A stretch of DNA of 59,516 nt. Origin: Nanobdellota archaeon. Its GTDB lineage: Archaea; Nanobdellota; Nanobdellia; Woesearchaeales; UBA9642. The translations under genes were made by a program, and so were the position numbers. The stretch is taken from positions 1-59,516 of the forward strand of contig JAKAKR010000015.1 of NCBI GenBank assembly GCA_021813435.1, written 5' to 3'. Under the pieces are notes generated by a model. The model searched no databases. It was not told the origin of the DNA and saw nothing but the letters and a program-made list of their open reading frames with translations. The stretch's first letter is position 1. Each line of letters begins with the position of its first letter. Of this stretch, positions 35,926-42,542 are shown one piece after another.

Positions 35926-36303
35926 ATGGTATGGCCATTTACACACAGAAAAGAAACACCCGCACAAACAGAAGCAGCGTTGCAAGAGGAGCATAAACAG
36001 CTTGCAGCAAGGATCGTTCCCATGATCAAGGATTTTTTTGATAATCATGAGAACAGTAAAAAAAACAGGAATTATTACAAGATGAACATCATCGAAAAAA
36101 ATGGGGAGAACTACAGTATCATTATAAATTACTTGAATGGCGCAGACCAATCATATTATCCCATCTGTCAGATCAATATCAACTGCAGAAACAAAGATAA
36201 AGAATTACACTTCCATAAAGCGTATCATTCTGATGTCTATTTTTCCAAGACCCGAACCATGGAATTCATCGGATATGTGAAACAGGAGATGAGGAATGGT
36301 TAA
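35926..36303 (+). CDS. Hypothetical protein in por operon
   Basis: A 125-residue soluble protein of unknown family. The N-terminal part is helical and charged (EAALQEEHKQLAARIVPMIK); the rest alternates strands and loops (YSIIINYLNGADQSYYPICQ). Three closely spaced starts exist (GTG 35917, ATG 35920, ATG 35926); AGGTGA just before 35926 favours the last. It sits between porA and an HD-domain gene which it overlaps by 8 nt, so all are co-transcribed. A link to the oxidoreductase is only by position. Confidence 0.5.
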   Translation: MVWPFTHRKETPAQTEAALQEEHKQLAARIVPMIKDFFDNHENSKKNRNYYKMNIIEKNGENYSIIINYLNGADQSYYPICQININCRNKDKELHFHKAYHSDVYFSKTRTMEFIGYVKQEMRNG

Positions 36304-36889
36304 AGAGGATCTCAAATCAGTTATAGAAAAAGCTACAGTCTGGTCTACAGCGGAATCAGTCAGGTATAAGACTCCTCCCCTTGAGGGAACAAAACTTGCG
36401 ATGACTGTGGGAAAGCGGCTCGCGAAGAAATATAAGGCTAATGAAGACGTCGTGACACTCGGAATCCTTCTCATGGACATCAAACTTGGAGAATGCCTCA
36501 AAGAAGGAAAAATCGGAGAACACATCCAGAGAAGTGCTGATGCTGCAAGAGTATTCCTGCAAGAAAACCATGTGGATGAAAAAACCATACAACAGATTGT
36601 TTTTTGCGTCAAAGAGCACCACGGAACAAAGAAGTATTCCTGCAAGGAATCCGAGATTGTGGCGAACGCGGATTGTTATAAATTCGCCCATCCCCGCGGG
36701 GTGTTTGTTGCATTTGACTTATTCATGGAAAGGCATCATGAAATCGACAAAGCAATCACGCATGTAGAAGCAAAGCTCGACGAAAAATTCAAGATTTTAT
36801 CCCTTCCGGAATGCAAGAAGGAACTCACACCGCATTATAATTATTTCAAGAAGGCGATCGCTGAAATAAAGAAGGAGGCTAAAAACTGA
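36296..36889 (+). CDS. HD-domain-like protein with altered metal motif
   Basis: A 197-residue helical protein that resembles HD-domain phosphohydrolases. The later elements look right: EHHGT near 111 and an ANADCYKFAHP stretch in the place of the family DA(D) motif. But the central HD pair, normally LLHD, reads LLMDIKLGE, so the first His is Met. Activity may therefore be reduced or lost. It is translationally linked to the gene before it (8-nt overlap, AGGAGATGAGGA ribosome site). Its 3' end is followed at once by the two-hairpin element and then porB. Confidence 0.5.
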   Translation: MVKEDLKSVIEKATVWSTAESVRYKTPPLEGTKLAMTVGKRLAKKYKANEDVVTLGILLMDIKLGECLKEGKIGEHIQRSADAARVFLQENHVDEKTIQQIVFCVKEHHGTKKYSCKESEIVANADCYKFAHPRGVFVAFDLFMERHHEIDKAITHVEAKLDEKFKILSLPECKKELTPHYNYFKKAIAEIKKEAKN

Positions 36890-36898
36890 AAGAAGCTC

Positions 36899-36958
36899 GA
36901 GTGCTAACATTCGAAGAATGTTACACTCGCTTTTACTCAATTTTTTTGTAAAAAATTG
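36899..36958. repeat. Two-hairpin element, copy 1 (overlaps porB start)
   Basis: Hairpin 1 is GAGTG-c-TAACATTC, loop gaa, GAATGTTA-CACTC, 13 bp with one bulged C. A 9-nt linker follows. Hairpin 2 is CAATTTTTT, loop TGT, AAAAAATTG. A second copy downstream of tRNA-Arg has the same stem layout, the same bulged C, the same 9-nt linker and the same TGT loop, but different stem letters that keep pairing. The final TTG of hairpin 2 is the apparent porB start codon. Confidence 0.6.
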
Positions 36959-37897
36959 GTAGACATCAAGGAATTTGCAAAACGTGAAGTGAAGCTTGTC
37001 GGCGGGCACCGGCTCTGTGCAGGCTGTCCTGCGCCGACCATTGCAAAGCTTGCAATGATGGCAAGCGACAAGCCAGTGATTGCCTCAAACGCCACCGGAT
37101 GCCTCGAGGTATCGACAACAATCTATCCGTATACCGCATGGAAGACTCCCTGGATCCATACCGCCTTCGAGAATACTGCAGCAAACATTTCCGGGGTCGA
37201 GGCTGCATTCCATGCATTGCAACGCAAAGGACTCATTGAACAATCAAAGGGTTTCAGGTTCATGGCAATCGGCGGTGACGGCGGAACGTATGATATCGGA
37301 CTCCAATCGCTTTCCGGCGCAATAGAGCGCGGGCATAAATTCGTCTATGTCTGCTATGACAATGAAGCATACAGCAATACCGGCATCCAGCGCAGTTCAG
37401 CAACACCATTATTCGCCAATACCACCACTGACCCGACAGGGCATGTCCGCAAGGGAAAGCAGGAATTGCGCAAAAATTTCACTGAGATCATGGTCGCGCA
37501 TAACATGAAATATGTCGCGCAGGCATCACTGTCCAATATCCAGGATTTTATCATGAAGATGGAAAAGGCCTTCAAGTATACGGATGAGACTGCGACATTC
37601 GTGAATGTCGTAAGTCCCTGCGTTCCGGGATGGGGCATCAGGGATGGCGATGCGGTCATGATGTCAAAACTTGCTGTCGATACCTGCTTCTGGCCGCTCT
37701 ATGAAGTCGAGGATGGTATCTACAAACTCAATTATAATCCTGAGGCGACCGGGCAGAAAAAACCGATCATTGAATTCTTGAAGAACCAGGGCAGGTTCAA
37801 GGAACTGCTCAAGCCAGAAAATAGTGAACTCATCGCGCGATTCCAGCAGGATGTCGATGAGCGTTGGGAGAAATTGAAGAAGAAGTGCGGCGTATAG
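36956..37897 (+). CDS. porB: 2-oxoacid:ferredoxin oxidoreductase, beta (TPP-binding) subunit
   Basis: A 313-residue beta subunit holding thiamine diphosphate and one [4Fe-4S] cluster. HRLCAGCPAP near residue 20 gives two cluster Cys; the TPP motif is GDGGTYDIGLQSL followed by CYDNEAYSNTG. The only start that keeps the family N-terminus (KEFAKREVKLVGGHRLCAGC) is TTG, which is the last codon-sized piece of the two-hairpin element. No Shine-Dalgarno is visible outside the hairpin. The subunit normally follows porA, but here two unrelated genes and the element lie between. Confidence 0.92.
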   Translation: MVDIKEFAKREVKLVGGHRLCAGCPAPTIAKLAMMASDKPVIASNATGCLEVSTTIYPYTAWKTPWIHTAFENTAANISGVEAAFHALQRKGLIEQSKGFRFMAIGGDGGTYDIGLQSLSGAIERGHKFVYVCYDNEAYSNTGIQRSSATPLFANTTTDPTGHVRKGKQELRKNFTEIMVAHNMKYVAQASLSNIQDFIMKMEKAFKYTDETATFVNVVSPCVPGWGIRDGDAVMMSKLAVDTCFWPLYEVEDGIYKLNYNPEATGQKKPIIEFLKNQGRFKELLKPENSELIARFQQDVDERWEKLKKKCGV

Positions 37898-38010
37898 TGA
37901 AAGATACGCAAAACAAGGTATTGTTCGAGATACTATTCTAAAGTGAAAAGTTTATAAAGATTGAGCACTGTAAAATACAGATCAGTATACTTTTAATAGC
38001 AGGTTTCCTT

Positions 38011-38427
38011 ATGAGCGACTCATTTTACGAATATCTCAAGATCCGCATCAATGAATCAGGCGACGAAGTCGACAAATGCGTGACGTATCTTCCCGATATC
38101 TTCAAGACACTCTCCGGTCTTCTTGATCACGAAACACTCCTGCAGGAGGATCGCCTGCGGATCAATGCGGCGCTTGCCTACATTGTGGTTCCCAACGACG
38201 TCATCCCTGAAGAAGTGTATGGCACCTGGGGGTATTTTGACGATCTCTTTGTCGGTGCAAGAGTCCTCAAAGAGATGCACCAGAAATATCCTGATGCAGT
38301 CCTGAAGCGATGGGAAGTTGGCGAGGATTTTGTGCAGACCCTGGACTTCTGTCTCTTGCAGGCAACGCATTTTCTCGAAGAAAAAGACATGACCGACAAG
38401 GTTCTTGACTTTGCAGGACTACGATAA
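38011..38427 (+). CDS. DUF1232/YkvA-like small protein
   Basis: A 138-residue protein with the DUF1232-type core INAALAYIVVPNDVIPEEVY, then GYFDDLFVGARVL, in which family members read as ALaYlisPiDliPd...lGylDDa. The family is found next to many membrane and stress genes but has no settled function. The remaining parts are helical and charged, with a Cys-containing C-terminal stretch. A TTTATAAAGATT TATA box lies about 60 nt before the ATG, and a GCAGGTTTCC stretch may serve as ribosome site. Confidence 0.65.
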   Translation: MSDSFYEYLKIRINESGDEVDKCVTYLPDIFKTLSGLLDHETLLQEDRLRINAALAYIVVPNDVIPEEVYGTWGYFDDLFVGARVLKEMHQKYPDAVLKRWEVGEDFVQTLDFCLLQATHFLEEKDMTDKVLDFAGLR

Positions 38428-38454
38428 AAAAAACAGTTTCTCTAATTATCGTTT

Positions 38455-39879
38455 TTACAGTTTCAGCAATTTCTTGACTTCAGTTGCGATCTGGATCTCT
38501 TCGTTGGTCGCAACGACGAATGCTTCGATCTTTGAATCCTTGCGTGTGATGATGAATTCACTTGCAGCATTCTTCTTTTCATCAAGCTTCAAACCCAGGT
38601 ATACAAAATTCTCGAGGATCTTTTTGCGGATATAGAATGCGTTCTCGCCGATCCCGGCCGTAAAGACAATCCCGTCAACGCCATTCAATTCAGCAATGTA
38701 TGCGCCGATGAAATGGACTGCCCGATCTGCAAAGATGTCCATGGCAAGCTTTATCTTCGGATCCTTCTCATTCCGATGCAGATCGCGCATATCTGAATAC
38801 CCGCAGATGCCGAGGAGCCCTGAGCGCTTGTTGATCATCCGCCCGAAATCTTCATAGTCCATCTTGATGAGCTGCGAGAGGTGCAATCCGATCGCCGGAT
38901 CAAGGCTTCCGGATCGCGTGCCCATGACCAGTCCGTCTGCAGGAGTAAAACCCATGGTCGTATTGAATGATTTCCAATCCTTAATTGCAGTGATGGATGA
39001 GCCGTTCCCGAGATGGCAGATAATGATGTTAGCCTTTTTCTTTTTCTTGAGCGCATAATACTCTTTCATGAGCCCTGTGATGTATTTGTGGCTTGAGCCG
39101 TGAAAACCGTACTTTCGGATCTTGTAATTCTCATAATATTCATAAGGCAGTCCATAGAGGTATTTTTCCTTTTGGATGGTTGCATGGAATGCAGTGTCAA
39201 AGACTGCGACCTGCGGGGCAGGGATGACTTTTTGCGCAGCAATGATGCAGGAAACATTTGCAGGATTATGGAGCGGTGCAAGACTAGAGAGCTCCTTTAG
39301 TTTTTCGAGCACTGTTGCATCAATACGGATTGCATCCTTATATTCCTCGCCGCCATGGACTACGCGATGCCCGACTGCGCGGATCTCACTGATATCGCCG
39401 ATGATATCATCCTCAAGCAGTGTCTGGATAAGCAATTGCATCGCCTCCTCATGGTTCTTGACAACGACATTCTTAGTGCGCTCTTCGCCATTGTCATAGA
39501 TCTTAAGCGTGCATCGGTCAAGGTTGATTGCATCAATGATTCCTTTGATGAGGATGTCGCGAGTAGTCAATTCGAGGAGCTGGAATTTGAGTGAGGAGCT
39601 TCCGGCGTTGATGACCAGGATCTTGAGTTCAGAGAGGAACTGTTTGATTGCAGCGATGATGAGCCGACGCTCTTTATACTGATAAGAGGATATTTTGTCT
39701 GCAAGTTTTTTTGCCTTAAAGACATACCGGATCCAATTTGAAAAATCATTCTTCTGGTCATTCACATGATACGTGAATGTCTTATGGTCCATATCCTTGA
39801 GAAATAGGGTGAGCTCTTCAAGACTCTTGATGATTCTCCCATCGTTAAGAACAAAATAATGTTCTGGATTAATATCCAT
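38455..39879 (-). CDS. ackA: Acetate kinase fused to N-terminal DUF5752-like domain
   Basis: A 474-residue protein. Residues 84-474 are a complete acetate kinase (acetyl phosphate + ADP to acetate + ATP): KILVINAGSSSLKFQ at the start, GHRVVHGG, the catalytic region with VFDTAFHATI, NYKIRKYGFHGSSHKY-type ATP site split by a loop, and GTRSGSLDP. Residues 1-83 form an extra domain (EHYFVLNDGRIIKSLEEL, KNDFSNWIRYVF) that I know as DUF5752 from memory; a related tail ends the ABC permease near 14.8 kb. GGGGTGTAGG before the ATG at 39879 sets the start. No phosphotransacetylase is nearby. Confidence 0.92.
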   Translation of the reverse strand: MDINPEHYFVLNDGRIIKSLEELTLFLKDMDHKTFTYHVNDQKNDFSNWIRYVFKAKKLADKISSYQYKERRLIIAAIKQFLSELKILVINAGSSSLKFQLLELTTRDILIKGIIDAINLDRCTLKIYDNGEERTKNVVVKNHEEAMQLLIQTLLEDDIIGDISEIRAVGHRVVHGGEEYKDAIRIDATVLEKLKELSSLAPLHNPANVSCIIAAQKVIPAPQVAVFDTAFHATIQKEKYLYGLPYEYYENYKIRKYGFHGSSHKYITGLMKEYYALKKKKKANIIICHLGNGSSITAIKDWKSFNTTMGFTPADGLVMGTRSGSLDPAIGLHLSQLIKMDYEDFGRMINKRSGLLGICGYSDMRDLHRNEKDPKIKLAMDIFADRAVHFIGAYIAELNGVDGIVFTAGIGENAFYIRKKILENFVYLGLKLDEKKNAASEFIITRKDSKIEAFVVATNEEIQIATEVKKLLKL

Positions 39880-39987
39880 CCTACACCCCTTTATTATCAT
39901 AGGGTACGACGAGTTTTTAAATATTGCGCATTTAACGCGCGTTCAATAACATTTTTAAACATCACGCGCTGATAATCATCGCGTAAC

Positions 39988-40395
39988 ATGAAAAAAAGAA
40001 TCGTGAGAAAGATTGTAAGGACGCGCGCAAAAACGCATAAGGTCACTCAGAGAAGTATCCGGAAAAATCCTCGAAAGATCTCCAAAAAAACAATAACGCT
40101 CCGCGCGAAAAAACCTGTTAAGACGCTTAAGAAGACAGTGCATCAGAAAAAGAAGATTGCAAAACCGCAGAGGCCCACGCAGCAGGCAATCACCAAGGAT
40201 ATGCGGATCTTTGCAGTGACCAAGATGCATCCCGAGACAACTGGCGTCATGATGCATCACGGCATTTATTGCGTCGGGTGCCATGCATCCATGTTCGAAA
40301 CAGTCGAGCAGGGCGCAAAGGACCATGGGCTGGATAATGCAAAGATCGCCGCCATGCTCAAAGACATGAATGCTGTAATACACGAGAAAAAATGA
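39988..40395 (+). CDS. DUF1858-like redox domain with basic N-terminal tail
   Basis: A 135-residue protein in two parts. Residues 1-65 are extremely rich in Lys and Arg (KKPVKTLKKTVHQKKKIAKP), as in nucleic-acid-binding tails. Residues about 75-133 form a DUF1858-type domain with GIYCVGCHASMFETVEQGAK, where the CxxC pair is conserved. DUF1858 domains occur on hybrid-cluster and redox proteins. The ATG lies about 35 nt after an AACATTTTTAAAC box. It may be co-regulated with the ferredoxin gene 90 bp downstream. Confidence 0.75.
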   Translation: MKKRIVRKIVRTRAKTHKVTQRSIRKNPRKISKKTITLRAKKPVKTLKKTVHQKKKIAKPQRPTQQAITKDMRIFAVTKMHPETTGVMMHHGIYCVGCHASMFETVEQGAKDHGLDNAKIAAMLKDMNAVIHEKK

Positions 40396-40484
40396 AGAAA
40401 GCGATGAATGCAGCGCTGTGCGAGAATTCTTGCGGGTAATCACTCTACAGCAAACTTTATAAAACATGGTCAAACTAGGGGTTC

Positions 40485-40679
40485 ATGGCAAAATTCACTG
40501 TTGAAGTTGATGAGAAGACCTGTATTGGCTGCGGTGCATGCACTGTCACCTGCGATAATTTCACCATGGAAGGCGACAAGGCAAAACCCGTCAAGTCCGA
40601 GGTTGACGAGATTGGATGCAATCAGGAAGCTGCAGACAGCTGCCCGGTAAGTGCAATCAAAGTAACCAAGAAGGAATAA
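40485..40679 (+). CDS. Ferredoxin, single [4Fe-4S] type
   Basis: A 64-residue ferredoxin. CIGCGACTVTC near the N-terminus and CPVSAI near the C-terminus supply the ligands for one [4Fe-4S] cluster; the acidic surface and small size fit electron transfer proteins of archaea. Two more Cys (TC at about 23 and GC at about 46) could form a disulfide, as in some thermophilic single-cluster ferredoxins. It is the probable electron acceptor of the 2-oxoacid oxidoreductase. A CTTTATAAAAC box lies 25 nt before the ATG, giving a leaderless message. Confidence 0.9.
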   Translation: MAKFTVEVDEKTCIGCGACTVTCDNFTMEGDKAKPVKSEVDEIGCNQEAADSCPVSAIKVTKKE

Positions 40680-40681
40680 GA

Positions 40682-41419
40682 CTATTTCTTGCTATTCTTC
40701 CACATAAGAAGGAATTGATTACGATAGCTTTGCGCATTCTCCTTGTTCTTGATGACAATTGCTACAGGAGGCTTTGCAGTCCAGATTACCAGGACAACAG
40801 TATCATTGTAAATGAACGTATCGGTCATGCTAGTGAAATCTTCAGGATGGAAGCGGTACTCTCCGACATATTCTTTAATTAATTCTGGTTTGGTTTCTCT
40901 CACCGATTTATTGAATATCACCCGTGGACGCATATGCTTTTCCTTTTTTTTCTTCTGCCAGGTATAGAAGTATGACCCCATCACTTCCTTGAATGTTCCC
41001 GAGACACCAAAATCATAGTAGGCTCCGCCTACCGCGATTTCGTCAAGCATCTGATCAAATACTGTACGTAATCCCTTGACTCCGGAGTAGACTGTGACCT
41101 GCTGGGATTCTTTTGCAAGGGATTCTTTCAGCAGGAGTCGGGGAAGTATCTCCATAAAGCGTTCTTCTTTTTCCTGGAGAAGTGTTGAGAATTCCTTGGG
41201 CGATATCGCTGAGAAATGCTGTTTTTTTTCTACAATGATCGAGGAAACCAATCCTTTTTCCTTTAACCGCTCAAGAATCTGATAGGTTGTTGCGCGATGC
41301 AGCCCGGTCTTTTTGATGATAGGGCCGACCAATGATGATCCCTGCTCCAGAAGCGCGAGATAGATAATTGCCTCAGAATCTGTAAGCCCCAGTTCCACGA
41401 GCACAGCATGTTCATCCAT
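40682..41419 (-). CDS. TrmB-family transcription regulator
   Basis: A 245-residue regulator. The N-terminal winged helix (ELGLTDSEAIIYLALLEQGSS, then KKTGLHRATTYQILERLKEKG) is the TrmB-type DNA-binding domain; a coiled-coil helix and a C-terminal effector-like domain follow. TrmB proteins control sugar transport and central metabolism in archaea. Its stop lies 2 bp from the convergent ferredoxin stop. The ATG at 41419 follows a TTTTTATAAT box by about 25 nt, and a 26-bp palindrome just upstream could be its own operator. Confidence 0.85.
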   Translation of the reverse strand: MDEHAVLVELGLTDSEAIIYLALLEQGSSLVGPIIKKTGLHRATTYQILERLKEKGLVSSIIVEKKQHFSAISPKEFSTLLQEKEERFMEILPRLLLKESLAKESQQVTVYSGVKGLRTVFDQMLDEIAVGGAYYDFGVSGTFKEVMGSYFYTWQKKKKEKHMRPRVIFNKSVRETKPELIKEYVGEYRFHPEDFTSMTDTFIYNDTVVLVIWTAKPPVAIVIKNKENAQSYRNQFLLMWKNSKK

Positions 41420-41456
41420 AGTTATATGTCGTCGATTGATTATAAAAATATTGTGT

Positions 41457-41482
41457 TTTGTAATCTTATATAAGACTACAAA
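41457..41482. promoter_or_regulatory. 26-bp near-perfect palindrome, candidate TrmB operator
   Basis: The sequence is symmetric about CTTATATAAG, with outer arms TTTGTA and TACAAA and only one mismatched pair. It lies between the TATA box of the TrmB-family gene and that of the gene at 41554, which point in opposite directions. A dimeric winged-helix regulator bound here could control both promoters. Confidence 0.5.
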
Positions 41483-41553
41483 TATTTAAATAATCACTCA
41501 ACAATGATGCTACTAGAAAGTGGTTATTAAGAGTATAAAAAAGAGGTGGACAA

Positions 41554-41994
41554 ATGATACAACCAACATATTACGCATATGTTAATGTAGAAGCAAAAGC
41601 AGTCGGATATGAACGAATTGAAGCCAAAATCAATGGAAATAAGAATAACTATTATGGCAAATCAGATTTAGAATTCCTATTAAAAAATAATCCTGACATT
41701 ACCACAATAATAACAAAAATTGTTGATGATTTAGAAGCAGATGCAATCTATGTTTCGCCAATAAAATATAGCGGTCTACGCGAGAGCAGCGGAAAAAGGA
41801 GTATAACCGATTCAAGAGAGATCATCATGAATGATCAGAAAACAATTATTATTATGAATGGATTAGACGATATCCCTAAATACGAAGATCAGGCGCCGGC
41901 AAAAACAAGAATCATCATCGCTTCAGAATCAGAAGCGACTAAGGATAAGTATTACAATGAGATACTTGATAAGATTAGTAACTATAAAAAATAA
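41554..41994 (+). CDS. Hypothetical protein (AT-rich)
   Basis: A 146-residue soluble protein with no recognised family. It has short strands and helices (YAYVNVEAKAVGYERIEAKI, DLEADAIYVSPIKYSG) and a C-terminal stretch reading IIIMNGLDDIPKYEDQAPAK. Codon use is AT-rich (many AAA, ATA, AAT). AAGAGGTGGAC before the ATG is a strong Shine-Dalgarno, and an AAATATTTAAATAATC TATA box lies about 70 nt upstream. It is divergent from the TrmB-family gene and may be its target; the next gene, 13 bp on, forms an operon with it. Confidence 0.5.
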   Translation: MIQPTYYAYVNVEAKAVGYERIEAKINGNKNNYYGKSDLEFLLKNNPDITTIITKIVDDLEADAIYVSPIKYSGLRESSGKRSITDSREIIMNDQKTIIIMNGLDDIPKYEDQAPAKTRIIIASESEATKDKYYNEILDKISNYKK

Positions 41995-42007
41995 AGGGGT
42001 GGAATAC

Positions 42008-42511
42008 ATGTCCAATAAAATAACATTTGAAGAGAACTATATTCCAAATGAATCTTCGACGTATAGAAAAGATGTCAAGGGCATTATTGAAGCAATAAAT
42101 CTCGAAGAAGTCATTGGAGATATTGAAGTCGATGCGGCTGTAGCGCTCGAAAATCCAAAAACGCGCTATGAACTACATGAGCAAGTGAATATATTAAAGG
42201 GAAAAACAAAGGATAAAGCGGATTTGATTGGAGTAGTGAACAGGCTTGTACCAAAAGATTACCTCTCAGAATCAGCCATCGGCGTGTGGTATGACCTGTC
42301 GAAAACAAATGTCAAAGTCGAGGAAAGTAATGGGAATCCAATATACCGGCTCTTCAACGGAAAAACAATTGAACATCGAATAATCATAACAAGCAAGATA
42401 TATACAGCAGATCCATATACCGGAGTGATTAGAAATCCTACGCCGAAGGCAGAGCATTATGCAAAGATTATTTACCGCTGCAAAAAAGATAGTATGACGA
42501 AAACACCATAA
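42008..42511 (+). CDS. Hypothetical protein (AT-rich), operon partner
   Basis: A 167-residue soluble protein of unknown function. The middle part (VIGDIEVDAAVALENPKTRY, VNRLVPKDYLSESAIGVWYD) and the later RLFNGKTIEHRIIITSKIY suggest an alpha/beta fold. The start ATG at 42008 is set by AAGGGGTGGAATAC; the frame is open upstream but would overlap the previous gene. Like its partner it is AT-rich compared with polB next door. Confidence 0.5.
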   Translation: MSNKITFEENYIPNESSTYRKDVKGIIEAINLEEVIGDIEVDAAVALENPKTRYELHEQVNILKGKTKDKADLIGVVNRLVPKDYLSESAIGVWYDLSKTNVKVEESNGNPIYRLFNGKTIEHRIIITSKIYTADPYTGVIRNPTPKAEHYAKIIYRCKKDSMTKTP

Positions 42512-42542
42512 CCATTTTAAACTATAAAATCTTTCACAGAGT

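Noticed and set aside
39976-40473. A 165-codon minus-strand frame
   Set aside because: It lies opposite the DUF1858-like gene, which has a recognisable domain and a promoter; the minus frame has no ribosome site or homology.
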